DNA of 64,000 nucleotides from NCBI RefSeq assembly GCF_010586825.1, contig NZ_JAAAGB010000007.1:124001-188000 (forward strand). Reading direction: 5' to 3'. A model generated the notes under the pieces. That model saw only the letters and a list, made by a program, of their open reading frames with translations. It ran no database searches and was not told where the DNA came from. Source of the stretch: Draconibacterium mangrovi. Its GTDB lineage: Bacteria > Bacteroidota > Bacteroidia > Bacteroidales > Prolixibacteraceae. Of the stretch, positions 38,140 to 47,499 are shown one piece after another. Both the position numbers and the translations under genes were made by a program. Position 1 is the stretch's first letter. The number at the start of each line of letters is the position of its first letter.

Positions 38140-39825
38140 ATGAAAAAAATAGCACTATCACTCTTATCGTTTATTCTTACGGTTCAATTGTTTGCTCAAG
38201 ACCGTATTACAGGCCTCAACTTTGCCACCCGAAGCGAGGTAATCGCACAAAACGGAATGGCTTGTACCAGCCAGCCTCTGGCCACACAAGCGGCACTTGA
38301 TATTTTAAAAGCCGGCGGCAATGCCATCGATGCAGCCATTGCCGCCAATGCTGTTCTGGGATTGGTAGAACCCACCGGAAACGGCATGGGTGGCGACTTG
38401 TTCGCCATTGTCTGGGATGCAAAAACAAAAAAACTATACGGATTAAATGCCAGCGGACGCTCGCCTTACGAATTAACGCTTGATTATTTTAAGGAAAACG
38501 GTTACGAAAAAATACCATCGCACGGGCCACTTCCGGTTTCTGTTCCAGGTTGTGTTGATGGCTGGTTTGAGTTGCACAATAAATTTGGCAGCCTACCAAT
38601 GAAAGAAGTGTTAAATCCGGCCATTTCCTATGCAGAGAACGGATTCCCGCTAACAGAACTTATTGCTTATTACTGGGGCCGCAGTGCCTTTCTAAGTCAA
38701 TACCCGGGTTTTGAAGAGATTTTTATGCCCAATGGAAAAGCTCCCAAAAAAGGCGAAGTATTTAAAAATCCATTCCTGGCTAACACTTTCAAACTGATTG
38801 CAGAGCAAGGCCGAGATGTGTTTTACAAAGGTGAAATCGCCGAAAAGATTGTAAAATATGTGCGCGAACAGGGAGGGTTTTTAAGCATGAAAGACTTTGA
38901 AGACCATCATTCGGAATGGGTAGAACCTATTTCTACCAACTACCGCGGATACGACGTTTGGGAGCTTCCTCCAAACGGTCAGGGAACGGCGGTATTGCAG
39001 ATGTTAAACATCCTGGAGAATTATGATATCGCAAGCATGGGATTTGGCTCACCTGAATACATGCATCATTTTATTGAAGCAAAAAAACTGGCCTACGAAG
39101 ACCGCGCAAAATATTATTCCGACATGGATTTTAATGATCTTCCTATTGATGAATTGATCTCAAAAGAATACGGCAAAGAAAGAGCGGCACTGATTAATGA
39201 AAACCGTGCAGCCCGCTCCTATCCTGCCGGTGAGTTGGAACAGGGAAACACCATCTACCTGACAACTGCCGACAAAGACGGCAATATGGTTTCACTCATT
39301 CAAAGCAACTACCGCGGTATGGGTTCGGGAATGACACCAGGCAAACTGGGATTTATTCTGCAAGACCGGGGTGAATTATTTGCCTTGGAAGAAGGACACA
39401 TGAATGCTTACGAACCACACAAACGTCCGTTCCACACCATTATTCCGGCTTTTATTACCAAGGATGGCGAACCCTATATTAGTTTTGGATTAATGGGCGG
39501 TGCCATGCAACCACAGGGACATGTACAAATCGTCTGCAACCTGATCGATTTTAGCATGAACCTGCAGGAAGCCGGCGATGCACCACGAATCAGCCACGAC
39601 GGATCGAGCCAGCCAACAGGCGAAAAAATGAATGATGGTGGTCTTGTTTCATTGGAGAGTGGCTTTGAATACGAAACCATTCGCGAACTAATGAACAAAG
39701 GACACCGAATTGGATATGCTTTGGGCCCTTACGGTGGCTACCAGGCTATTATGTGGGACAAAGAAAATAAAGTATATTACGGAGCGTCTGAATCAAGAAA
39801 AGACGGGCAGGCAGCCGGATTTTAA
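38140..39825 (+). CDS. ggt: Gamma-glutamyltransferase
   Basis: Periplasmic enzyme that cleaves gamma-glutamyl bonds, as in glutathione. The 561-residue preprotein has a signal peptide (MKKIALSLLSFILTVQLFAQ), the N-terminal signature QAALDILKAGGNAIDAAIAA, and the autoprocessing site near TIYLTTADKDGNMVSL, where the second subunit begins with Thr. The GSGMTPGKLGFILQDRG loop and the SRKDGQAAGF C-terminus also match. ATG 38140 starts the signal peptide. It stands alone between AddB and an AT-rich gap before the SusC/SusD pair. Confidence 0.93.
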   Translation: MKKIALSLLSFILTVQLFAQDRITGLNFATRSEVIAQNGMACTSQPLATQAALDILKAGGNAIDAAIAANAVLGLVEPTGNGMGGDLFAIVWDAKTKKLYGLNASGRSPYELTLDYFKENGYEKIPSHGPLPVSVPGCVDGWFELHNKFGSLPMKEVLNPAISYAENGFPLTELIAYYWGRSAFLSQYPGFEEIFMPNGKAPKKGEVFKNPFLANTFKLIAEQGRDVFYKGEIAEKIVKYVREQGGFLSMKDFEDHHSEWVEPISTNYRGYDVWELPPNGQGTAVLQMLNILENYDIASMGFGSPEYMHHFIEAKKLAYEDRAKYYSDMDFNDLPIDELISKEYGKERAALINENRAARSYPAGELEQGNTIYLTTADKDGNMVSLIQSNYRGMGSGMTPGKLGFILQDRGELFALEEGHMNAYEPHKRPFHTIIPAFITKDGEPYISFGLMGGAMQPQGHVQIVCNLIDFSMNLQEAGDAPRISHDGSSQPTGEKMNDGGLVSLESGFEYETIRELMNKGHRIGYALGPYGGYQAIMWDKENKVYYGASESRKDGQAAGF

Positions 39826-40435
39826 AACATATATCAAAGAAAAACAGATTGCAGCACAAAAAAACAGTGCTTTAATTACATCAGAAAAAAATTAATTAAT
39901 GTATTAATTAATTAGCTTTCCATATCTTATAGAAAATATGTAATACATATTCACTTTCAATATAAATTATTTATACAATTGAAAATAACCACCATAATAT
40001 TCTTCTAATATTTCATTTATATTTCCCTGACATTGAAATCATACCCTTATGCATGCCTTTATTCATCTGCATTTTGAAGACGTATACAGTAAGCAAAGCA
40101 TGTGCGGATTATTCTTCTGACGTCCTCATAGCATTGAAATTTATGTATTTAATCATCTTTATTATTCAATTATAATTAGTATTTTTATTAACAGTTATAA
40201 TATATAATACAATATGATGTCATTTCTCAATATATTTCACAATATTGCATCATATTACCAATATTTCAATCACAGAGTTTAAATTTTAGAGCAATCTAAA
40301 ACCAAAAGCTACCAAAACAACGAAACAATAATCAATTAGTTATTCACCAAGTTCTAAAAAATCGACAAAGACAAACAGAAATACACTTATTTAAAGAGTT
40401 AATCAATTTACTTTTTATAACACAAATAATTCTCT
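39826..40435. other. AT-rich leader before the SusC gene
   Basis: About 610 bases without a gene. It contains an ATTAATTAAT inverted repeat near 39890 and no good TAnnTTTG promoter close to the SusC start. That may mean that the SusC/SusD pair uses another sigma factor, or that the promoter is too divergent to see. Confidence 0.45.
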
Positions 40436-43400
40436 ATGAAAAGATTCTTATTCACAATCTTCTTGATGAGCGCAGTTACACTATTTGCAACGGCGCAGAA
40501 ACGCACCATTAATGGTGTCGTGCGAGAACAATCTACCAATGATTTACTCCCCGGAGTAACAGTACTGGAAAAAGGGACTTCAAATGGAACTGTGACGAAT
40601 GTCGACGGTGAATTTTCCCTTTCTGTAGAACAGGGCGCAACACTTGTTGTTTCTTACATCGGACTTGAATCGAAAGAGGTTCTTGTGGGCACCTCTTCTA
40701 CTCTTGAAGTTTTCCTGGCTCCATCTTCTGAACAAGTTGATGAAGTAGTGGTAACTGCAATGGGTATCCGCAAAGAAACCAAAGCCCTTGGTTATGCCGT
40801 TCAGGCAATTGCAGGCGACGAGCTGGTAAAAGTTAAGCAGCCTAACCTGGTAAACTCGTTAAACGGTAAAATTGCCGGTGTTAACGTTACCAACTCTGGT
40901 GGTGGCGCAGGTACATCGTCACAAATTATTATTCGTGGTAGCACCTCGCTTTCGGGTGACAACCAACCACTGTTTATTGTTGACGGTATTCCTATCGACA
41001 ACAGTACGGTAAGTGCTGATTACGGTGCTGGTTTGAGTGCAACTTCAACCTACAGCGGTAACCGCGGTATGGATATCAACTCAGATGATATTGAGTCGAT
41101 TTCAGTACTTAAAGGCCCTGCTGCTGCTGCGTTATACGGTCTAAAAGCAGCTGCCGGAGCAATTGTAATTACTACTAAAAAAGGTGAAGCCGGAGCAATG
41201 CAGGTAAATGTTAGCTCGAAATTTAAAGTTGACACGTACAACAAATTACCTGAGCAACAAGTCATGTATGGCCAAGGTAGCGACGGTGCTTTTGACGATG
41301 GAACAACTTCATCGTGGGGAGCCCCAATTTCCGGAACTATTTACAACAACCTGGAAGATTTTTTTGAACCGGCATTTTCGTACGATGTAACCGGAAGTAT
41401 TTCGGGTGGTACTGAAAACGGAAGTTATTTTATGTCGGTTCACCGCCTGGATCAGAACGGCATTGTACCAACAACGGAATATGCAACCAATTCTATTCGT
41501 TTTAACGGCGAGCATAAAAAAGGCTGGTTTACTATTGGAATGAATACCAATTATATTTATTCGCAAACCACCAAAACACTTACCGGATCGGGTTTATACG
41601 GATCGGGAGGAACAGGTGCAATGCTTAGTTTGCTGAGATGGCCACGATCGAACGATATGAGCCATTGGATTGAAGGTGGGCAACGAGTTCCGCTTCTGCC
41701 AAATGTTGATCCGGAAGAAGATGTGGACAACCCTTACTGGACTGCACACAAAAATCCGGTTACCGACGACGTACACCGTTTTATCGGATCGGGTTATGTT
41801 ACTATGCAGCCAACTGAATGGTTAAGCGCCACTTACCGTGCCGGTATCGACCATTACAATACATTCTCGCGAAACCTCGTAACTCCGGGATCGGCAGTAG
41901 CTCCTCCATACGACGAAGGTGCTGTAACCGAGTCGCAAAGAGAAAACAACATCCTTACATCGAACCTAACCGTTTCGGCCAATAAAAAAGTTGATGACTT
42001 TGATTTAGGTTTAATGTTGGGACACAACTACGAGCAGTCAACTTATTTCAGCCAACGGCAAAGTGCGATTGGTTTACTTTCTGATTTTATGAGCGTAAAC
42101 AACGCCGACCGAGAAAATCAAACGTTTAGCAACTACCAATCGAAAAAGAGATTATATAGTGCTTTTGGAGAATTTAGTGCCAGCTACAAAAACATGGTAT
42201 TCATGAGTGTAACAGGCCGTAACGACTGGTCATCAACACTGGCTGAAGAGAACCGTTCATTCTTCTACCCTTCTGTAAGCGGTAGTTTTGTTTTCTCTGA
42301 ATTGTTTGGCGAAAACCTGAAAGAAACTTTCTCGTTTGGTAAAGTTCGTGCATCGTGGTCGCAGGTTGGTAAAGATGCTCCTGTATACCAAACAGCAACT
42401 TACATTGAAACAGTTAATACAATTGGTGGCGGTTACAACAACAGCTGGACTGGTGGTAACCCGTATTTGGCTCCTGAAACTACTGAGTCAACAGAACTTG
42501 GTTTAGATCTTCGTTTCTTTAACGGACGACTTGGTGCTGATTTAACGTATTACAATACCCGAAGTAAAGATCAAATCATCTCGCCAAGGGTAAGTATGGC
42601 AACCGGTTATATTTTCCAGTATACGAACTTCGGAACCGTTACCAACAAAGGTTTTGAGTTAACATTAACCGGAAAACCAATTCAGAATCGCAACTGGAAC
42701 TGGGAAACAACTTTAAACATTTCGCATAACAACGGAACTGTATCCGATCTTCCCGAAGGTGTTCAGTTACTTTATGTAACCGACGTTCAGGTTGGACCGG
42801 CAACTCCGGCCTCTATTGGCGACGATATCTTCCTTGGTTTGATCGGCACACGTTGGGAAAGAACTGATGATGGTGAATTGATACTGGATTCAGACACCGG
42901 ACGTCCGATTACTTCAACCGATGCAACCAATGTTGTTGGCGACCGCGAACCGGACATGCTTTTCGGATGGAACAACAGCATCACGCATAAAAACTGGAAC
43001 CTGTCATTCCTGGTAGATGTAAGAGTTGGTGGCGATGTTTATAATGCTACTGAATATGCGATGACTTACTCAGGAATGAGTAAAATCACTGAAAACCGAG
43101 GTAATACTCAAACTTTTGAAGGAGTGATGATAAACAGCGAAACCGGCGAATACGAGCCGGCTACAAGTACGATCACGCTTGATCAGGATTATTACCAAAA
43201 CTATTACACCAAAGAAGCCGAACCATTCATTACCAGCGTTAACTGGTTCCGTTTGCGTTCTGCATCGTTGAGCTACACCGTGCCTGCTGCATTTTGCAAC
43301 CGCATTGGTTTTGTAAAAGGAATTGATCTTTCGTTAACAGGAACCAACTTACTCCTGTTTACCAATTACGATGGAATGGATCCTGAAGTTAGCGCCGGTG

Positions 43401-43495
43401 GTTCTGGTGTATTGGGAGCCGGATCATCGGGAATTGATTATGCTGGAGTTCCTGCTACCACAAGTGTTTCATTCGGCTTAAATGTTAAGTTTTAA
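40436..43495 (+). CDS. SusC/RagA-family TonB-dependent outer-membrane transporter
   Basis: A 1019-residue outer-membrane channel that imports a glycan or peptide with its SusD lid. After a signal peptide (to about residue 20, ATLFATAQ-like) comes a carboxypeptidase-regulatory-like domain (ITINGVVREQSTNDLLPGVTV-type, about 22-100), the plug with DEVVVTAMGIRKETKALGYA and FIVDGIPIDNS, and a 22-strand barrel ending in SFGLNVKF. There is no STN domain, so signalling to an anti-sigma factor is not expected. SusD follows after 12 bases. No glycoside hydrolase or sulfatase lies nearby, so the substrate cannot be guessed. Confidence 0.95.
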   Translation: MKRFLFTIFLMSAVTLFATAQKRTINGVVREQSTNDLLPGVTVLEKGTSNGTVTNVDGEFSLSVEQGATLVVSYIGLESKEVLVGTSSTLEVFLAPSSEQVDEVVVTAMGIRKETKALGYAVQAIAGDELVKVKQPNLVNSLNGKIAGVNVTNSGGGAGTSSQIIIRGSTSLSGDNQPLFIVDGIPIDNSTVSADYGAGLSATSTYSGNRGMDINSDDIESISVLKGPAAAALYGLKAAAGAIVITTKKGEAGAMQVNVSSKFKVDTYNKLPEQQVMYGQGSDGAFDDGTTSSWGAPISGTIYNNLEDFFEPAFSYDVTGSISGGTENGSYFMSVHRLDQNGIVPTTEYATNSIRFNGEHKKGWFTIGMNTNYIYSQTTKTLTGSGLYGSGGTGAMLSLLRWPRSNDMSHWIEGGQRVPLLPNVDPEEDVDNPYWTAHKNPVTDDVHRFIGSGYVTMQPTEWLSATYRAGIDHYNTFSRNLVTPGSAVAPPYDEGAVTESQRENNILTSNLTVSANKKVDDFDLGLMLGHNYEQSTYFSQRQSAIGLLSDFMSVNNADRENQTFSNYQSKKRLYSAFGEFSASYKNMVFMSVTGRNDWSSTLAEENRSFFYPSVSGSFVFSELFGENLKETFSFGKVRASWSQVGKDAPVYQTATYIETVNTIGGGYNNSWTGGNPYLAPETTESTELGLDLRFFNGRLGADLTYYNTRSKDQIISPRVSMATGYIFQYTNFGTVTNKGFELTLTGKPIQNRNWNWETTLNISHNNGTVSDLPEGVQLLYVTDVQVGPATPASIGDDIFLGLIGTRWERTDDGELILDSDTGRPITSTDATNVVGDREPDMLFGWNNSITHKNWNLSFLVDVRVGGDVYNATEYAMTYSGMSKITENRGNTQTFEGVMINSETGEYEPATSTITLDQDYYQNYYTKEAEPFITSVNWFRLRSASLSYTVPAAFCNRIGFVKGIDLSLTGTNLLLFTNYDGMDPEVSAGGSGVLGAGSSGIDYAGVPATTSVSFGLNVKF

Positions 43496-43507
43496 AAAGA
43501 ATTAGAT

Positions 43508-45088
43508 ATGAAGAAGATAACAATATTATTTCTGTTTTTCATAGGGGTGTTTTTCACCTCTTGCGAATACGACCTCGATATAAACAACTCTCCTAACGCG
43601 CCACAAGAGGCAGGTCCGGAACAACGTCTACCCTACATTTTAGCCGAAACGGTTGATTTTTACGGTAGCCACGGAACACGTACTGCTCACCTTACACAAC
43701 AGTTAGGCTACGCTTATCGTCCCGGATTACGTTACTATATGTTTCAGAACTGGCAATTTGCAAATAATGCTGACGCATGGGTTTGGCAGTGCTGGTATGG
43801 TTATGCTTGGGTAAACATTGAAGAAATGCTGAACGATGCCGAAGATGTTGAAGCATGGCACTATACTGGTGTTGGTAAAATTCTTAAAGCATTTGGAAAC
43901 GGTTCGTTGGTTGATGCTTATGGTTATATTGCCTACAAAGATGGTATTGCCGGAAATATTCAGCCCGATTACGACGATGCTGAATACGTTTACAGCCAAA
44001 TTCTTCCGTTAATTGACGAAGGTATTGCTGATCTTCAGAAAACACAGGGAGAAAATGCTCCTGACCTGTCTGTTGGCGATGTAATGTATAACGGCGATAT
44101 AAACAAGTGGACTAAGTTTGCCTACGGAGTGAAAGCCCGTTTTATGAGCCACCTGTCGAAAAAAGCTGAAGGAACTGATCTGTTGGCCTACAATACTGCA
44201 GGAATTCTTTCAAATATTGAGAAATCATTCCAGTCGAATAACGACGATGCTGAATACATTGGCGAAGATGGTGACATTTCGGCAAGATGGAGTATTCAAC
44301 GCCAGAATGTAAGTAGTTCGAATAAACCTGGCAAATTATGGAAAGATTACCTGATGAATACCGTTGACACTATTAACGGTGGCGATGAGACCTGGAACAG
44401 CCGTGTAGTTGATCCCCGTACAGAGGTACTGCTTCCTAAAATTACGGATGGCGACAATGCCGGCGAATTCTCGTTTGCTGTTGATTTAAGCGAAACAGAT
44501 CACGCGCCAACCACCGACGATGTAAATTATGTTGGAATGCGTTCTTCAGAGGACAATCCATTGTTTTACACGGAAAAGAATTCTCCTTATTTCCTGCTTT
44601 CTTATTCAGAGTTGAAATTTATTGAAGCAGAGGTTTATTTCCGCCAGGGAAGTTTGGAGAGCGCGCTGACTTCGTACCACGATGCGATTCAGGCAAACAT
44701 GGACAAACTGGGAATTCCGGCAGATGAAAGTGCCGCTTTCATGGCCAGCGAAGCCGTTGTTCAGACCGCATCGGATTTGACATTGAGCCACATTATGATG
44801 CAAAAATACATTGCATGCACCTACAGTCCTGAAGTTTGGACAGATATGCGACGTTGCGATTATTGTATTGGTCCTGATGGTACATACGACTACGCAGCCG
44901 GCGTTTACAAAGGATTTGATCGTCCGACGTTTGTGTACGAAACGGCTTTCCCTCAGGATGACGACTATATACGTCGTTACCAGATGGCCTATTACGAGCG
45001 TTATTACAATGCTTCGAAAGTTGAGGCACTTGGCGTTTTCGAAAATGAATATATGACCACACCTGTTTGGTGGGATATTGAAGAATAG
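43508..45088 (+). CDS. SusD/RagB-family surface lipoprotein
   Basis: Surface lid for the SusC channel, 526 residues. The lipoprotein signal ends at Cys19 (GVFFTSCEYDL), followed by INNSPNAP, the usual SusD start. The protein is helical with TPR-like units (ADLQKTQGENAPDLSVGDVM, NGDINKWTKFAYGVKARF, SYSELKFIEAEVYFRQG) and ends with the SusD_like tail RYNASK-to-TTPVWWDIEE region. It belongs with SusC 12 bases upstream and is closed by a strong terminator. Confidence 0.95.
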   Translation: MKKITILFLFFIGVFFTSCEYDLDINNSPNAPQEAGPEQRLPYILAETVDFYGSHGTRTAHLTQQLGYAYRPGLRYYMFQNWQFANNADAWVWQCWYGYAWVNIEEMLNDAEDVEAWHYTGVGKILKAFGNGSLVDAYGYIAYKDGIAGNIQPDYDDAEYVYSQILPLIDEGIADLQKTQGENAPDLSVGDVMYNGDINKWTKFAYGVKARFMSHLSKKAEGTDLLAYNTAGILSNIEKSFQSNNDDAEYIGEDGDISARWSIQRQNVSSSNKPGKLWKDYLMNTVDTINGGDETWNSRVVDPRTEVLLPKITDGDNAGEFSFAVDLSETDHAPTTDDVNYVGMRSSEDNPLFYTEKNSPYFLLSYSELKFIEAEVYFRQGSLESALTSYHDAIQANMDKLGIPADESAAFMASEAVVQTASDLTLSHIMMQKYIACTYSPEVWTDMRRCDYCIGPDGTYDYAAGVYKGFDRPTFVYETAFPQDDDYIRRYQMAYYERYYNASKVEALGVFENEYMTTPVWWDIEE

Positions 45089-45114
45089 TTCTTTTAAGTC
45101 TAAAGTTAAGCTGT

Positions 45115-45156
45115 AACGGCTTGCCCGATCTTTTTTCGGGCAGGCCGTTTTTTTTT
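45115..45156 (+). terminator. Terminator of the SusC/SusD operon
   Basis: A 14-bp stem (45115-45128 with 45136-45149, AACGGCTTGCCCGA, one G-T pair) and a run of about eight T. Confidence 0.93.
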
Positions 45157-45399
45157 CGGCTGAGTTGAAGTGGTTATTTCTCAACCTCAACCTGTCATTT
45201 CTTCAGTTGAAGCACTCATTTCTCGACTTGAAGTGGTTATTTCTTGAGTCGAAGCGGTTATTTCTCGATCTTAAGCACTTGTTTCTTAAGTTGAAGTGCT
45301 CATTTCTTGAGTTAAAGCACCTATTTCCTGACATCGAGCAGACATTTCTTAACCTTGTATACCTGTTTCCGGAGTCAGAACAGTAATTTCAGAATAACT
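45153..45399. repeat. 21-bp tandem repeat (minisatellite), about 11 units
   Basis: Eleven adjoining 21-base units, roughly YTATTTCTYGASTTGAAGYR in consensus, cover 45153-45383, with a partial unit after. The period is exact. The first unit merges with the T-run of the SusD terminator. On the plus strand the units could encode a heptad pattern (LFLDLKH, SFLELKH, LFLESKR), but there is no ATG or ribosome site, so coding is doubtful. The repeat ends at the stop codon of the next minus-strand gene. Confidence 0.8.
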
Positions 45400-45931
45400 A
45401 TTGCTCAATTTCCCTGACCAGAGCAAAAATCTTATCGCGCAAGGGTTTGTATTTGAAATACCAGATCACCAGGCCAATTATCACCCCAAACAGAATAGCT
45501 CCGAGAAAGAACAGCTGGGAATCGAGCACCGATTTGCCTTCACCCATCCATTCGAAAGTTAAACCCACATCCATTAGCAAAAGGCCCGGTACAATCCCCA
45601 ATGCCCTTTTCTGAAAAGGCTGGTAACGGCAGACTGCTTTTTTCAACATTTCGAGCGTAGGCAACGAATAATCAACATACTGGTATTCATTATAAAGTTT
45701 TCGGAAAGAAAGTGCAATGAACAAAAATCCCAAAATAAGGGCAACTCCACTGATTATATCGCTAATTTCGTGCGAGTTGGTATACTCAACCGCAGTTTTC
45801 ACAATAAACAACGGTATAAAAATCCAGTAAAAAATCTGTACCACTTTTACAATTGTGGCATAATGCCTGTCTTCTTTTTTTAGTTTCCCGGTTAATTTAC
45901 TCAGGTTGGTATCAAATTCATGTGCGGTCAT
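45398..45931 (-). CDS. Membrane protein cotranscribed with an ECF sigma factor
   Basis: A 177-residue protein of unknown function with about four hydrophobic segments (VVQIFYWIFIPLFIVKTAV, IISGVALILGFLFIALSF, ALGIVPGLLLMDVGL, LFFLGAILFGVIIGLVIWYF). The N-terminal 25 residues are charged and face the cytoplasm. Its start overlaps the sigma-factor stop by 4 bases (ATGA), typical of translational coupling. By position it could act as an anti-sigma factor, but it does not match FecR or the usual zinc anti-sigma domain, so this is inference. Confidence 0.7.
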   Translation of the reverse strand: MTAHEFDTNLSKLTGKLKKEDRHYATIVKVVQIFYWIFIPLFIVKTAVEYTNSHEISDIISGVALILGFLFIALSFRKLYNEYQYVDYSLPTLEMLKKAVCRYQPFQKRALGIVPGLLLMDVGLTFEWMGEGKSVLDSQLFFLGAILFGVIIGLVIWYFKYKPLRDKIFALVREIEQ

Positions 45932-46440
45932 AATTGTTCTCCTTTCAGCTTTTCTTTTAATTGCGATTTAATACGATGGATTTTCACCTTTACATTTGGC
46001 TCGGTAATACCAATCACTTCGGCAATCTCTTTCATCGAAAGCCCTTCGAGCAGTAACGATATCAATGCTTTATCAATTACCGACAGTTGATTAAGCTCAA
46101 GTTGCATACGTTCGAGCAACTTTTCTTCGGCCAGTTTTTGTTTCAGGTTTTCATCATCCAGTATCGAGTTCAGGTTTGTGGTGTCGCTGTCAACCATCAA
46201 CTTCATGTGTCTAAAAGCCTTTCCGGCAAAGGTTAACGACGTGTTTACAGCCACCCGGTAAACCCAGGTACTCATGGCCGAATCGCCCCTAAAACTGTCA
46301 AGACTTTTCCAGATATTTACCAGCACTTCCTGGTACATATCTTTCTGATCTTCGACATTAGAATTGTAGTACCTGCAGATGTTGCGGATCCGCTCGCCAT
46401 TCTCAGATACAATCGTGTTAAATTTCTCTTCTTTCGTCAC
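45928..46440 (-). CDS. ECF-type RNA polymerase sigma factor
   Basis: A 170-residue sigma-70-family factor with only regions 2 and 4. Region 2 has YQEVLVNIWKSLDSFRGDSA and STWVYRVAVNTSLTFAGKAF; region 4 has LNQLSVIDKALISLLLEGLS followed by MKEIAEVIGITEPNVKVKIH. It heads a two-gene unit with a membrane protein that may hold it at the membrane. It is convergent with the SusC/SusD pair, and no FecR gene is nearby, so a direct link with that transporter is not supported. Confidence 0.94.
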   Translation of the reverse strand: MTKEEKFNTIVSENGERIRNICRYYNSNVEDQKDMYQEVLVNIWKSLDSFRGDSAMSTWVYRVAVNTSLTFAGKAFRHMKLMVDSDTTNLNSILDDENLKQKLAEEKLLERMQLELNQLSVIDKALISLLLEGLSMKEIAEVIGITEPNVKVKIHRIKSQLKEKLKGEQL

Positions 46441-46750
46441 TTTTCAGTGTTTTTTCCTATTTAGTAAAGCTAAAAACGGATAGTTACATTTTTTTCTTAA
46501 AATATTAAAAAAGAATTGGTGAAACAGATTTCGGGGGCTTCGGTTCAGAAAGTTAACCTTATGAAGAAGTTGAAGGACAAATTGGCAAATGAGTAATTGA
46601 GTTAATGAGGAATGCTTGAATGGGAGGATCTTTGGATATTATTTTTTTTACCACAGAGGTCCACAAAGAATACACGGAGTTTCACCGAGAAAAGATAAAT
46701 CACCAAGAATTACAATTTATCAATCTAATTCAATCTATATTCAATCTTTC
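46441..46750. other. Intergenic region with a dispersed-repeat fragment
   Basis: No gene. It includes the text ACCACAGAGGTCCACAAAGA near 46649-46690, continued by a CACGGAGTTTCACCGAG stretch, which matches a phrase common between genes in many bacteria, from memory. Confidence 0.5.
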
Positions 46751-47362
46751 TCAATCTCTTTCTCCTTTTACAAGCAACCAAACAGTAAAGGCCATTTCGC
46801 CCAAAATACTTGGCACAGCTACCATAGCAAGGAATATTCCGGCAAAATCGGCGTAGTTGGGCAACAAAAAATGTGCTGTTGTATCAACCATATACATTAT
46901 TCCGGCAATGAAAAGAAATGCTGCAATCCACTTTGGCTTTTGTATGATATTGGAAAGTAGAATTAAGTGTGCGCCAAAAAAGAACAACCCAATAAGCCAG
47001 ATAATTTCGAACACATCTACCTGAAATAAAATCTCATCTGCCGAATCAAGTTTTAAAGTAAGCACCAAGGCAAAAACAGCAACACCCATTATGGCTGCAT
47101 GCATCAACCGAAAATAGGTACTTAAACGTGTAAATTTATTCTTGCGATACAAACCAAAAAGTCCCCACGCCACAACCACATCAAATAACACAGTAATTAA
47201 AAAGGCTAAAATGCCAAAGCGCACAGACATATGATTAAGCTTGATTGTTTCCAACGGATTTTGTTTGAGCGACTCAAGCATAACAAAATTGGCAAAAATG
47301 GCCGCAAAAAATATGATCAGGTAGCTAATTCCGGTAATGATCGAGAGTTTTCTTGAATTCAT
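46751..47362 (-). CDS. DUF4386 family membrane protein
   Basis: A 203-residue inner-membrane protein with about six hydrophobic segments (LSIITGISYLIIFFAAIFA, FGILAFLITVLFDVVVAWGL, IMGVAVFALVLTL, IIWLIGLFFFGAHLILLS, IAAFLFIAGIMYMV, and a final helix). The LYRKNKFTRLSTYFRLMHAA and FFFGAHLILLSNIIQKPKW elements are typical of DUF4386, a family with no established function. It is a single gene with no clear partner. Confidence 0.8.
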   Translation of the reverse strand: MNSRKLSIITGISYLIIFFAAIFANFVMLESLKQNPLETIKLNHMSVRFGILAFLITVLFDVVVAWGLFGLYRKNKFTRLSTYFRLMHAAIMGVAVFALVLTLKLDSADEILFQVDVFEIIWLIGLFFFGAHLILLSNIIQKPKWIAAFLFIAGIMYMVDTTAHFLLPNYADFAGIFLAMVAVPSILGEMAFTVWLLVKGERD

Positions 47363-47440
47363 TTCTATTTAGTTAATGGAGTTTAATTACTGAATAGTAA
47401 CCACAATAATCTGCCAAATGTTTACACGCAGGCACAAAAA

Positions 47441-47472
47441 AAGGTCCCGTTCGTATCAACAAACGGAACCTT
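47441..47472 (-). terminator. Terminator of the 1157-residue gene
   Basis: An AAGGTCCCGTT arm pairs with AACGGAACCTT (one mismatch); on the minus strand it follows the gene end and is flanked by a T-run. Confidence 0.8.
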
Positions 47473-47499
47473 AACTATTTTAATAAAAGAATCTATCTC

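Noticed and set aside
45165-45386. A 73-codon frame with Leu/Phe heptads over the 21-bp repeat
   Set aside because: It begins with TTG inside the repeat, has no ribosome site or promoter, and its pattern follows from the DNA repeat.
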